Translations under genes and position numbers: made by a program
In this document: piece by piece, positions 50,574 to 59,148 of the stretch
How the letters are laid out: each line of letters starts with the position of its first letter
Numbering within the stretch: the first letter of the stretch is position 1
Assembly: GCA_035518635.1 (NCBI GenBank)
Contig: DATIXI010000020.1
Span: 49,630-113,629 of the forward strand
Reading direction: 5' to 3'
Source: AC-32 sp035518635
GTDB lineage: Bacteria > Actinomycetota > Thermoleophilia > Gaiellales > Gaiellaceae
DNA length: 64,000 bases
The notes under the pieces: model-generated
Seen by the model: only the letters and a program-made list of their open reading frames with translations
What the model was told of the DNA's origin: nothing
Databases searched by the model: none

Positions 50574-51386
50574 CTAGAGCTTCGCGTCCCAGCGCATGGG
50601 ATCGAAGCCGAACGTCTCGACCAGGCTCTTGCTCGAGGACGCCTCGGCGTCCGCGCGCTTCTGGCTGTGCGTCCAGACGGTCTCGGAGGTGCCGCCGTCG
50701 CTCTTCTCGATCTCGAGCCCGTCCGGCTGCTTCCGGTCGACGTAGTCGCAGGCGAAATCGGCGGCCTCGAGGAAGTTCGTGGTCTCGTAGAGGACCGACA
50801 CGCGCCGGTACTCCGGCTCGTAGACGACGTCGCAGACCTGGTAGGTGGGCTGGCCCGGCGCCGCGGGGGCGACGACCGTCTCCGCGACGAGCGCCTCCCC
50901 GGCGTCGAGATCGACGCCGTGCTGCTCGGCGAGCGCAAAGGCGAGCGCCTGCCCGGAGAGGTGGCCGCGGTCGACGAGGATCTCGCCGAGCCGACGGTCC
51001 GGCCGGCGCGCCTGCTCCGCGAGCGCCTGGCGCAGCGCGATCGCCGTCACGAAGCCGTTGTCGACGAGCAGGTCGCCGAGGGGCCGCCAGTTGCGGTCCT
51101 GCTCCGTCTCGCGCGGAGTCGGTTCGGGGCTCTCGCCGAGCTCGAGGTCTGCGTCCGCGCCGGGGTCGGCCTCGGCGGCCGGGCGGATCTCCACGCCGTG
51201 CTGACGGGCGAGCGCCCGGGCAAGCTCCAGGCCGCTGACGTCGCCGCGTGCGACGAGGATCTGGCCGAGCAGCCTGCCGGTGCGGCGCTGCTCGGAGAGC
51301 GCACCTTCGAGATCGGCCGCTGAGAGGAGTCCTTCGCCGACGAGCAGCGTCCCCAGGGGCCGCCAGGGGAAGTCGAAATGATCCAC
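50574..51386 (-). CDS. tandem MshEN (GspE N-terminal-like) domain protein
   Basis: Protein of 270 residues. Two repeats of the MshEN/T2SSE_N module: WRPLGTLLVGEGLLSAADLEGALSEQRRTGRLLGQIL (about 8-44, continuing to 67) and WRPLGDLLVDNGFVTAIALRQALAEQ...RLGEILVDRGHLSGQALAFALAEQHG (about 98-155). The RLGE-L-x14-L repeats can bind cyclic di-GMP in MshE. The C-terminal 110 residues (VVYEPEYRRVSVLYETTNFLEAADFACDYVD) look like an unrelated domain. No ATPase domain is attached. GTG/ATG start at 51386. Confidence 0.72.
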   Translation of the reverse strand: MDHFDFPWRPLGTLLVGEGLLSAADLEGALSEQRRTGRLLGQILVARGDVSGLELARALARQHGVEIRPAAEADPGADADLELGESPEPTPRETEQDRNWRPLGDLLVDNGFVTAIALRQALAEQARRPDRRLGEILVDRGHLSGQALAFALAEQHGVDLDAGEALVAETVVAPAAPGQPTYQVCDVVYEPEYRRVSVLYETTNFLEAADFACDYVDRKQPDGLEIEKSDGGTSETVWTHSQKRADAEASSSKSLVETFGFDPMRWDAKL

Positions 51387-51434
51387 TGCGTCCTCTTATC
51401 GGCTCGCAGCGGCCCGGACTAAATGGATTACGTT

Positions 51435-51451
51435 GCGCAGGGCTCCTGCGC
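51435..51451. terminator. stem-loop between DUF1269 and MshEN genes
   Basis: GCGCAGG, loop GCT, CCTGCGC: seven-base perfect stem downstream of the DUF1269 stop on the minus strand, followed by an AT-rich stretch (AACGTAATCCATTTA). Likely transcription terminator of the DUF1269 gene. Confidence 0.42.
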
Positions 51452-51465
51452 GACGCGGGAACTGC

Positions 51466-51975
51466 CTACGTGCTGCTCGAGGCGGTCTCCTTGACCTCCT
51501 CGGCGCTCTCGCTGTCGACCTCGTGCTTCGTGACCTTGTCGGCCTTCGACAGAGCCTTGTCGACGTCGGCGACCCAGCGCTCGTCGAAGAGGGCGACGAT
51601 CCCCGAGCTGTTCGGGGGCAGAACGTCCTCGACGTCTGCCTTGATCTCGCTCTTGTGGTCGTGGTCCAGGATCGCGCCGGTTCCGGCGCCGATCCCCGCG
51701 CCGACGAGCGCTCCGGCCAGGATCGCCGGCGGGAAGATGAGGCCGATGATCGCGCCGCCGACCGCGCCGATCGCGGCGCCTTTCCCCACGTCGCTCGCGT
51801 TGTCCTTCACAGAGATCTTCCCGTCCGCGTCTCGGCTCACGAGGATCAGGCCTTCCACCGTGATCACCTTGTCGCGGGCCAGCTCTTTGATGTCGTCCCA
51901 GTCCGCCTGCGCCGCGCTCGGGTCGGAATAGGCCGCGATATACAGGTCGACCGGTACATCGCTCTCAGGTGACAT
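51466..51975 (-). CDS. DUF1269 family protein
   Basis: Protein of 169 residues, paralogue of the one at 37.6 kb: DLYIAAYSDPSAAQADWDDIKEL, VEGLILVSRDADGKISV, Gly-zipper hairpin (GAAIGAVGGAIIGLIFPPAI and AGALVGAGIGAGTGAILDH), then SSGIVALFDERWVADVDKAL. Function unknown; probably stress-related and membrane-active. ATG 51975 with GGAGGAG at ideal spacing. Single-gene transcript by spacing. Confidence 0.86.
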   Translation of the reverse strand: MSPESDVPVDLYIAAYSDPSAAQADWDDIKELARDKVITVEGLILVSRDADGKISVKDNASDVGKGAAIGAVGGAIIGLIFPPAILAGALVGAGIGAGTGAILDHDHKSEIKADVEDVLPPNSSGIVALFDERWVADVDKALSKADKVTKHEVDSESAEEVKETASSST

Positions 51976-52046
51976 CGGTACTCCTCCTTCCGTCGACCGG
52001 CACCGTGCCGGTCGCGTGGATGCCCGCACCTTACGCCTCTCGGGAG

Positions 52047-52256
52047 CTAGGAGTCGGCGTGACCCTCGGAGCCCAAGAGCTCGTCCACCGCCGCGTCCAC
52101 GACCTCGGCGAGCGGACGCATCTGGCAGTCGACGAGCTTCACGTTCGACTGCCCGCCGAGATAGCGGGCGACGTCATCGGGGTCGGCTCCTTCGTCGACC
52201 TCGACGACGTGCTCGGACTGCCAGGTGGCGATGACGTGCATTCGCTTCATGGGCAT
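52047..52256 (-). CDS. small hypothetical protein
   Basis: Up to 69 residues; starts MKRMHVIATWQSEHVVEVDEG if ATG 52250 is used, ending VVDAAVDELLGSEG. Contains ADPDDVARYLGGQSNVKLVDCQMRPL. I do not recognise a family. Coding appearance (acidic, compact, codon-position GC pattern) is reasonable but not decisive. Lies alone between DUF1269 and the ZIP transporter. Confidence 0.5.
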   Translation of the reverse strand: MPMKRMHVIATWQSEHVVEVDEGADPDDVARYLGGQSNVKLVDCQMRPLAEVVDAAVDELLGSEGHADS

Positions 52257-52313
52257 ACAGCCATCATCGGCAGCGAAAGCCGGCAGATGGAGAGGAACTC
52301 ATCCCCCTGAACG

Positions 52314-53062
52314 GTGAAAGATTGGCCATGGCCGCGGCCGCTCGGTTGGGGGACACTGGCAGCTTCCTCGCTCCTGCTCGGGGCCGTGATCGCGCTCCGC
52401 TTCCCGATCAGCCTGCGCCTGACCGGGAACATCATGGGCTTCGGCGCGGGGGTGCTGATCAGCGCGGTGGCGTTCGATCTCGTCGAGGAGGCGGCGGGCA
52501 AGACCTCCGGTCACGGAGCGGTCCTGGCCGGGATCTTCGTCGGCTGCGGCGTCGTCTTCGGCGGCGACTGGCTGATCGACCGCCACGGCGGCGGCCAGCG
52601 CAAGGACGCCACCGGTGCGCAGGAGGACGGCTCCGCGCTCGCGATCGTGCTCGGGACCGTCCTCGACGGCATCCCCGAGTCGATGGTGATCGGCCTGACG
52701 ATCTTCGAGGGCGGAGCGGTGGGCGCCGCGTCCCTGGTCGCGGTCTTCATCTCGAACAACCTGCCGGAGTCGATTTCCTCCACGACCGGCCTCGTGATCA
52801 GCGGCTGGAAGAAGTCGCGCATCCTCTGGCTCTGGGTCGGGATCGTGCTCGTCTCAGGCCTCGCGTCGCTGGCCGGCTACGGCCTGTTCCAGGACGCCTC
52901 GCGGACGTGGTCGCATTCGTGCTCACGTTCGCCGCCGGCGCGATCCTGACCATGCTCGCGGACACGATGATGCCCGAGGCCTACGAGCACGGCGGAAAGC
53001 TCGTGGGCGTGATGACGACTCTGGGGTTCGCGGTCGCGTACGTGATCCACACGCTCGATTGA
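52314..53062 (+). CDS. ZIP family metal transporter, frameshifted
   Basis: ZIP-type divalent-metal transporter. First frame gives seven helices' worth: LTGNIMGFGAGVLISAVAFDLVEEA and VLGTVLDGIPESMVIGL (the HxxxE-like metal site here DGIPES) and SNNLPESISSTTG. The frame then fails after GYGLFQDAS. The next frame continues ADVVAFVLTFAAGAILTMLADTMMPEAYEHGG to a stop at 53062. A missing base near 52899-52902 (TCG(G)CGGAC) would restore one protein of about 248 residues. Either a recent mutation or a base-calling error. Confidence 0.72.
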
Positions 53063-53622
53063 GCCCGCGCGCGGTCGTTCTCGTAGAAGGGGTCAGCGAC
53101 CGGCTGGCGCTCGAGACGCTCGCCGCGCGCCGGGGGCGGGATCTCCAGGCCGAGGCCGTGTCCGTCGTCGCAATGGGCGGCGCGCAGTCGATTGGGCGCT
53201 TCCTGGAACGGTTCGGCCCGAACGGTCTCGAGCTCAGGGTTGCTGGACTCTGCGACGCAGGCGAAGAGAGCGAGTTCCGAGTCGGGCTGGAGCGCGCCGG
53301 GCTCGGCTCCGGGCTCTCCCGCGCTGAGCTCGAGCGGCTGGGCTTCTACGTGTGCGAGGCGGACCTCGAGGACGAGCTGATCCGCGCTCTCGGGGCGTCC
53401 ACGGTCGAGCGGATTCTCGAGACCGAGGGAGACCTCTCGCCGTTCCGCACACTCCAGAAGCAGCCCGCGTGGCAGGGGCGATCGGTCGAGGCTCAGCTCC
53501 GGCGCTTCATGGGCAGCGGCGGCAGCCGCAAGATCCGCTACGCGCGGCTACTCGTCGAGGCGGTCGATCTCTCCCACGTGCCGAGGCCGCTGGACGGCGT
53601 ACTCGCACACGTCCGGCCGTAG
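53059..53622 (+). CDS. stand-alone OLD-type TOPRIM domain protein
   Basis: Protein of 187 residues starting AVVLVEGVSDRLALETLA, the TOPRIM Glu motif, with GGAQSIGRFLERFG and VAGLCDAGEE (acidic motif 2), and DLEDELIRALG. Matches the TOPRIM domain of OLD-family nucleases without the ABC ATPase. A DNA-processing role is plausible. TTG 53059 overlaps the ZIP stop (TTGA). No ATPase partner is nearby. Confidence 0.7.
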   Translation: MSPRAVVLVEGVSDRLALETLAARRGRDLQAEAVSVVAMGGAQSIGRFLERFGPNGLELRVAGLCDAGEESEFRVGLERAGLGSGLSRAELERLGFYVCEADLEDELIRALGASTVERILETEGDLSPFRTLQKQPAWQGRSVEAQLRRFMGSGGSRKIRYARLLVEAVDLSHVPRPLDGVLAHVRP

Positions 53623-53667
53623 ACCGGATCTCGACGCCAGGGAGCCCTGCCGCGGTAGCGTGGAGCG

Positions 53668-54600
53668 ATGGCGTCCGCCCCCAATGACAGCCTCGGAATC
53701 GAGCTGCGCGGCCTCAAGAAGACCTACAGCTCGCCAGCCGGCCCGGTCGAGGCCGTGCGCGGGATCGACGTCGAAGTGCGGCACGGCGAGACGGTCGCGC
53801 TGCTCGGGCCGAACGGCGCGGGCAAGTCCACGACCGTCGATCTGATGCTCGGCCTCCAGCAGCCCGACGAGGGCTCGGTCGCGGTGTTCGGCGGTCCGCC
53901 CGAGCAGGCGGTCAAGGCCGGCCGCATCGGCGTGATGCTGCAGGCAGGCGGCCTGCTGCGTGACCTCACAGTGCGGGAGCTCGTGTCGATGATGGCCGCG
54001 CTCTTCCCCAGGCCGCTCGACGTCGACGAGACGCTCACGCTTGCGCAGCTGGACGGCCTCGGCGACCGTAGGACGGAGCGCCTCAGCGGAGGCGAGACGC
54101 AGAGGGTGCGCTTCGCGGTCGCGCTCGTGAGCAACCCCGACTTCCTCGTGCTCGACGAGCCGACGGTGGGCATGGACGTAGAGTCCAGGCACGCGTTCTG
54201 GACGACGGTGAGCGGGCTCGCCGAGACGGGCAAGACGTTCCTGTTCGCGACGCACTACCTCGAGGAGGCCGACGCCTACGCCGACCGTGCTGTCCTGATG
54301 GCGCGCGGCCGGGTGGTCGCGGACGGGCCGACCACCGAGATCAAGGCGATCGTCGGCTCGCGGACGATCCGGGCGACGCTTCCGGACGTCCCGGTCGAGG
54401 CGCTCGAGCAGCTTCCAGGGGTCACGATGGTCGAGCGCCGCGGAGAGGCGGTGACCCTCGCCTCGGCCGATTCCGACGCATCGCTGCGCGAGCTGCTGGC
54501 CTGCTTCCCGCAGGCCCGCGACATCGAAGTGCGCGGCGCGGGCCTCGAGGAGGCGTTCCTCCAGCTCACGGGGGACGACGAGGAGGAGGTCGCGGCGTGA
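53668..54600 (+). CDS. ABC transporter ATP-binding protein
   Basis: ATPase of 310 residues: Walker A LLGPNGAGKSTTVDLM (about 51-66), Q-loop GVMLQAGGLLRDL, signature RLSGGETQRVRFAVAL, Walker B DFLVLDEPTVGMD, switch His FATHYLEEAD. DrrA/NodI-type exporter ATPase with a C-terminal extension. Works with the permease that follows, whose GTG start overlaps the stop. Substrate unknown (drug or lipid). Confidence 0.93.
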   Translation: MASAPNDSLGIELRGLKKTYSSPAGPVEAVRGIDVEVRHGETVALLGPNGAGKSTTVDLMLGLQQPDEGSVAVFGGPPEQAVKAGRIGVMLQAGGLLRDLTVRELVSMMAALFPRPLDVDETLTLAQLDGLGDRRTERLSGGETQRVRFAVALVSNPDFLVLDEPTVGMDVESRHAFWTTVSGLAETGKTFLFATHYLEEADAYADRAVLMARGRVVADGPTTEIKAIVGSRTIRATLPDVPVEALEQLPGVTMVERRGEAVTLASADSDASLRELLACFPQARDIEVRGAGLEEAFLQLTGDDEEEVAA

Positions 54601-55334
54601 ACGACACCTACGGCTACGCGCGCTACGAGCTGCTGCGCACGTTTCGCAACCGCCGGCTGTTCATCTTCTCGCTGGGCTTCCCGCTCGTCCTCTACTACGC
54701 GATCGCCGGCCCGAACCGACACGTGCACGACATCGGGGGCAGCGGGATCGCCGCCACCGTCTACTTCATGGTCGGCCTGACCGCGTTCGGGACGATGAAC
54801 GCCGTCATCGGCTCCGGAGCGCGGATCGCGGCCGAGCGTCAGGTCGGCTGGAACCGCCAGCTGCGGGTGACGCCGCTGTCCACCCGCACGTACTTCCGGG
54901 TCAAAGTGCTGACGGCGTACTGCATGGCGCTCGTCACGATCGCGCTCGTCTACGGCGCCGGGCTGTCGCTCGGCGTCCACCTCGGCCTCGGGAACTGGGT
55001 CGAGATGACGGCGCTGATCCTCGTCGGCCTCGCACCGTTCGCGGCGATCGGGATCCTTTTGGGCCACCTGCTGACAACGGACTCGATCGGTCCCGCGGTC
55101 GGCGGGACGACGGCCGTCTTCGCGCTGCTCGGAGGCGTCTGGTTCCCGATCACGAGCGGCGCCATGCACACGATTGCCGAGGTGCTGCCCTCCTACTGGC
55201 TCGTCCAGGCGAGCCACGTCGGCCTCGGTGGGCAGGGCTGGGGACGGACAGGCTGGTTCGTCGTGGCCGTCTGGACTGTCGCGGCCGCCGCGGCCGCGCG
55301 GCGCGCCTACGAGCGCGACACCAAGCGCGTGTGA
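54597..55334 (+). CDS. ABC-2 type transporter permease
   Basis: Permease of 245 residues with six helices: TFRNRRLFIFSLGFPLVLYYAI at the start, GTMNAVIGSGARIAAERQVGWNRQLRVTPLS (elbow/coupling region), and LGGVWFPITSGAMHTIAEVLPSYWLVQA near the end. DrrB-like half-transporter pairing with the upstream ATPase. GTG 54597 overlaps the ATPase stop by 4 nt. Confidence 0.92.
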   Translation: MNDTYGYARYELLRTFRNRRLFIFSLGFPLVLYYAIAGPNRHVHDIGGSGIAATVYFMVGLTAFGTMNAVIGSGARIAAERQVGWNRQLRVTPLSTRTYFRVKVLTAYCMALVTIALVYGAGLSLGVHLGLGNWVEMTALILVGLAPFAAIGILLGHLLTTDSIGPAVGGTTAVFALLGGVWFPITSGAMHTIAEVLPSYWLVQASHVGLGGQGWGRTGWFVVAVWTVAAAAAARRAYERDTKRV

Positions 55335-55341
55335 GCCCCGC

Positions 55342-56131
55342 TCAGCGGCGCGTCCCGAGTACGAGCAGGTACTCGCGGGTGTGGACGATCTCACCGTCCT
55401 GCTCGTAGTTCGTCTCGAAGAACTCGACCCAGTCGCCGCGCAGGTCCTCGCTGCGGTCGCCGATCGACTCGACGAGCGTCTTCGTCGGCCCGTAGCTCGT
55501 CGAGGAAGAGTTCCCAGTACGCCTCGGCCGACTCCATGCGAAGCGTGGAGACGCGCTCCTCGAGCTCGAGCTCGAACGAGTCGCCGAGCAGCTCTCCCAC
55601 GCGGTCCGGCTTCCCCCAGTCGAACGGGCTGCTCGGTGGCGGCGCCGGTTGGTACGGGGCCATGACCTTGAACATCTGGCCGAGGCCGCCCTCCGGTGTC
55701 CAGTTGACGAGCCCGATCCGCCCGCCCGGAGCCGTGACGCGCCCGAGCTCGCTCGCCACTGCCTCGTGGTCCGGCGCGAACATGACTCCGCAGGTCGACG
55801 AGACCTTGTCCGCACTCCCGTCCGCGAGCTGCATTTCCTCGGCGTCTCCGACCAGGTAGTCGATGTCCAGGCCAAGCTCCGCGGCGCGCTCCTTCGCGGT
55901 CGCGATCAGCTCGGGAGCGAGGTCGAGCCCGGTCACGTTCGCTCCGGCCGCGGCCGCGCGCTCGGCGGCCGCACCGGTGCCGCAGGCGACGTCGAGCCAC
56001 CGGTCGCCTGCCTCCGGCGAGAGCCGGTCGACCACCACCTCGTGGATGTCGACGATCGTCTCCGTGATCCGCTGGTAGGGCCCGTTGCCCCACATCACGC
56101 TCTGCCGTTCCTTCAGCTCCTCGTACGCCAC
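55342..56131 (-). CDS. class I SAM-dependent methyltransferase, frameshifted
   Basis: UbiE-like methyltransferase: WGNGPYQRITETIVDIHEVVV, motif I WLDVACGTGAAAERAAAAG, GLDLAPELIATA, YLVGDAEEMQLADGSADKV, GRIGLVNWTPEGGLGQMF. After WELFLD the frame shifts; the other frame continues SYGPTKTLVESIGDRSEDLRG and WVEFFETNYEQDGEIVHTRE to a stop at 55342. One extra base near 55497-55503 explains it. GTG start 56131 has AAGGAG upstream. About 262 residues if repaired. Confidence 0.75.
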
Positions 56132-56150
56132 GGTCTTCTCCTTTCGCTTG

Positions 56151-57263
56151 TCAGCGATTGAACCAGCGGGCGCGTCGGCTTGCACCGAAGTGCGTCTTCT
56201 CCGCGACCAGCTCGCGGGACGGCTCCTGGAAGGTGCCCGTCGGGCTCGGCCCGGACAGGAAGTCGACGTCGACCCGGCCCACGCGGCCGGCTCCGAACTC
56301 GATGTAGCAGGAGCCGCGCCCGTCGTACGCGGCCGCCTGCCCGATCAGCGCCTGGCCCACGACGCGCGCAGCTCCCTCGGAGAACACGCCCGCCTTGGGG
56401 ACGCCGACCGTCGCGACGTCGCCGACCGCGTACACACCCGGGAAGCGGGTCTCGAGCGTGCGCGAGTCGACGGGGACATAGCCGTCCTCGGCCATCCCGC
56501 TCTCGAGGACGACGTCCGGGGCGCGGTGCTTCGGGACGCCGAGGAAGAGGTCGTAGGGCAGCTCCCTGCCGTCCTCCAGCATGACAAGGCGTCGGGCCGG
56601 GTCGAGGGAGCCAACTCGGCTGTCGGGCACGAACTCGATGCCGCGCTCCGCGAACGCCTCGAGCAGCGCGGCCGACGTGTCCGGGGACGGCGGGACCGGC
56701 GTCCCGAACGGCATGACGAGCGAGATCTCGCACGCGTCGCGGACCCCCCGCTCCGACAGGTAGTCGTGCAGGAGCAGCGCCGCCTCGCTCGGCGCCGGCG
56801 GGCACTTGAACGGAGCGCCGCAGACGCCGACCACCACGCGCCCGCGCGTGAAGGTGGGCAACACCTCCCGCAGCCGCGCGGCTCCCCCGACGGAGTAGAA
56901 CTCGTTCTCCCCCGCAAGCCCCGGCGTCGCGTCGAAGTCGTAGTCGGCACCGAGCGCGACGACCAGCACGTCTCCCTCGTGCACGCCTGCGTCGGTCGTC
57001 ACCCGGCGCGCCTCCGGGTCGATGGCCGTGATCGCCTCCCGCAGGAAGCGGACGCCCGGCTTCACGACTTCGTCGTACGGAAGGAGCACCTCCGCGGGGT
57101 CCTCGCGCCCGAACATCACGTCGAGCTTGGAGTACCCGAAGACGAACGCGTCGTTCTCGTCGATCAGCGTGACGCCGGCCTCCTCGCCGAGCGCCTCCGA
57201 CAACACCGTCGCGAGCTCGAGGCCACCGAAGCCCGCGCCCAGGATCAGGACCCTCGATCGCAC
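56151..57263 (-). CDS. sulfide:quinone-oxidoreductase-like FAD protein
   Basis: Flavoprotein of 370 residues: RVLILGAGFGGLELATVLSE (FAD), VVALGADYDF, a Cys pair in VVVGVCGAPFKCPPAP that matches redox-active Cys positions of SQR-like proteins, and FPGVYAVGDVATVGVPKAG. Most similar in pattern to SQR/FCC-type dehydrogenases that oxidise sulfide and deliver electrons to quinone. No third SQR Cys is visible. GTG 57263; 32 bp from the divergent thiol-dioxygenase-like gene. Confidence 0.8.
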   Translation of the reverse strand: MRSRVLILGAGFGGLELATVLSEALGEEAGVTLIDENDAFVFGYSKLDVMFGREDPAEVLLPYDEVVKPGVRFLREAITAIDPEARRVTTDAGVHEGDVLVVALGADYDFDATPGLAGENEFYSVGGAARLREVLPTFTRGRVVVGVCGAPFKCPPAPSEAALLLHDYLSERGVRDACEISLVMPFGTPVPPSPDTSAALLEAFAERGIEFVPDSRVGSLDPARRLVMLEDGRELPYDLFLGVPKHRAPDVVLESGMAEDGYVPVDSRTLETRFPGVYAVGDVATVGVPKAGVFSEGAARVVGQALIGQAAAYDGRGSCYIEFGAGRVGRVDVDFLSGPSPTGTFQEPSRELVAEKTHFGASRRARWFNR

Positions 57264-57295
57264 CGCGAGAGCGTAACCGCGTAGTCTCAGCGTCG

Positions 57296-57892
57296 ATGGA
57301 ACCGTCCGACGAGTACTTCCTCGACACGCCGCTCGTGCGCGGGTTCGTCTCGTCGGTTCGCGCCTCGATCGCCACGACCGCCTCGCCCGAGGACGCCTGC
57401 TCCGCGATCCGCCCGGGGTTTGCCGAGCTGCTCGCCGACCCGGGCTGGCTGCCGGACGAGTACCGGCGAAGCGCCCCTGAGAGCGGCATGGGCGGCGGCA
57501 TCGGGCAGTGGCTGCTCTTCCGCGCCGCCGACCGCTCGCTCTCGCTCTTCTCGCTCGTCGTCCCGTCGGGCTCGGAGACACCGGTGCACGACCACCTCGC
57601 CTGGGGCCTCGTCGGCCTCTACCAGGGCACGCAGGACGAGGAGATCTACGCCGAGCAGAACGGCAGCCTCAGGCTGATGGAGTCGCGGTCACTGCAGCCT
57701 GGCGACTTCTACGCGCTGATCCCGCCGCAGGACGACATCCACCGCGTGCGCACAACCTCGGACGAGATCTCGGTCTCGATCCACCTCCTGACGAACGACA
57801 CGGGCTGCGTCTGGCGCCACACGTACGACCCCGATTCGGGCCGGCGCGAGCCGTTCCGCTCCGGCTACGGCAACGTCGACTGCCCGCCGTAG
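57296..57892 (+). CDS. cysteine-dioxygenase-like cupin
   Basis: Cupin of 198 residues: SGSETPVHDHLAWGLVGLYQG holds the two-His metal motif (HDH) and Glu side chain of the next strand (EEIYAEQ); DDIHRVRTT contributes the third His, and HLLTNDTGC the last strand. Pattern fits Fe(II) thiol dioxygenases (CDO/3MDO). Substrate probably a thiol or persulfide. ATG 57296. Divergent from the SQR-like gene with a shared 32-bp region. Confidence 0.82.
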   Translation: MEPSDEYFLDTPLVRGFVSSVRASIATTASPEDACSAIRPGFAELLADPGWLPDEYRRSAPESGMGGGIGQWLLFRAADRSLSLFSLVVPSGSETPVHDHLAWGLVGLYQGTQDEEIYAEQNGSLRLMESRSLQPGDFYALIPPQDDIHRVRTTSDEISVSIHLLTNDTGCVWRHTYDPDSGRREPFRSGYGNVDCPP

Positions 57893-57907
57893 CACCCGGG
57901 CCGCTCG

Positions 57908-59059
57908 TCAGAGCTGGTCGGAGAGCGCGAACAGCGTCGTTCTCTGGTCGAGCGTGAGCCAGTTGCCGGCGTACAGCGACGTGACCGTCAACTTGTAGAC
58001 GGCGGCCGCGAGCTTCTTCTGCAGCGGCGTGAGCCGGCCGAGAAACGCGTCGAGGGCCTGGCACTGCGCGCCGACGACCGCGTTCACCTGCAGCTGCTGC
58101 GCGGCGGTCAGGCCGAGGCTCTGGTAGCGGACCGAGCTCTGCACGTCCTGCGCGGTCAGGAGACACAAGCTCGTGCCCGTCACCGGAACGGACTCGGGCC
58201 CGGTGTAGCTCCAGGCGAGCGTGAACGAGCCCGCGTTCGGCGACGTCCCGGGCGAGCCGCTGACGCGGATCGAGTACGTCGTCCCGGCCGTCGTGGAGAA
58301 GGTGACGCTGCTCTGGCGGCCGTGGTCGCCGGGCGCCGCCGGGCCGCAGGCGTCGTCGTTGCGCGCGACCTGGCTCAGCGTCGCGATCGACGTCCCGGCA
58401 AAGGCGTCGATGACCGTGTCGAACTGCGCGCCCGAGCACGTGTCGAACGTGACCGTGCCGGTTCCGAGCGCGGTCCACGAGTACCAGAGCCCGCCGCCGC
58501 TCGTGGCCGGCTCTCCCGGCTCGTCGGTTGCGCCGAGCGTCGACCCGTTGACGCTGCCCGAGCGGCCGCTGAGGACCTGGGCCGTCGCGAGGTCGTCGTT
58601 CGTCTGGACGTTCCACGAGAGCGTGAACGTGCCCTGGTAGCCGTTGTAGCCGCCGACTCTGATCCAGTACTTCGTCCCGGCGTTGGCGCGGAACGGCGCG
58701 ATGCTCTGCTTGACGCCGCAGCCGTCGTCCCCGGAGGCGACGAGCGAGAGCGAGCTGAGCGACGGGCCGGTGAAGACATCGACCCACGTGTCGAAGTTCG
58801 CAGCAGCACACGTGTCGAAGACGGTCGCGCCCGAGACGGACGGCTTCCACGAGTACCAGACGCCCAGTGACCCACCCGAAGGCTCGTTCGGCTCGTTGGT
58901 CGCGCCCACGGTCGTTCCGCTCACCGAGCCGGACGAGCCGTTCAACGCGATCGCGCCGGCGAAGTTGTCGTTCGAGGGCGGCGCCGCAAGAGCGGGAGCC
59001 GCAACGACCAGCGCACCGACAGCGGCCGCCAGCGCGGCCAGCCACTTGAGCCTTCTCAT
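57908..59059 (-). CDS. secreted protein with two pre-peptidase-C-terminal-like domains
   Basis: Exported protein of 383 residues. Signal peptide WLAALAAAVGALVVAAPALA cleaved near ALAA-PPSND. Two beta-rich repeats of about 110 residues each: NDNFAGAIALNGSSGSV and NDDLATAQVLSGRSGSV starts, with WYSWKPS/WYSWTAL, FDTCAAANFDTW/FDTCSGAQFDTV, and YWIRVGGYNG/YSIRVSGSPG endings, the PPC-like pattern. C-terminal 110 residues are helical and Leu-rich (unknown). ATG 59059 with GAGGTTGG upstream. Confidence 0.82.
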   Translation of the reverse strand: MRRLKWLAALAAAVGALVVAAPALAAPPSNDNFAGAIALNGSSGSVSGTTVGATNEPNEPSGGSLGVWYSWKPSVSGATVFDTCAAANFDTWVDVFTGPSLSSLSLVASGDDGCGVKQSIAPFRANAGTKYWIRVGGYNGYQGTFTLSWNVQTNDDLATAQVLSGRSGSVNGSTLGATDEPGEPATSGGGLWYSWTALGTGTVTFDTCSGAQFDTVIDAFAGTSIATLSQVARNDDACGPAAPGDHGRQSSVTFSTTAGTTYSIRVSGSPGTSPNAGSFTLAWSYTGPESVPVTGTSLCLLTAQDVQSSVRYQSLGLTAAQQLQVNAVVGAQCQALDAFLGRLTPLQKKLAAAVYKLTVTSLYAGNWLTLDQRTTLFALSDQL

Positions 59060-59148
59060 GGACCAACCTCCGTTCGACGAGTCAGCTCGAACTCTCGACG
59101 CCGTCGCCGACCTCGGCAAGGCCCGACTTGACCTCTCCGAAGGTCCAG

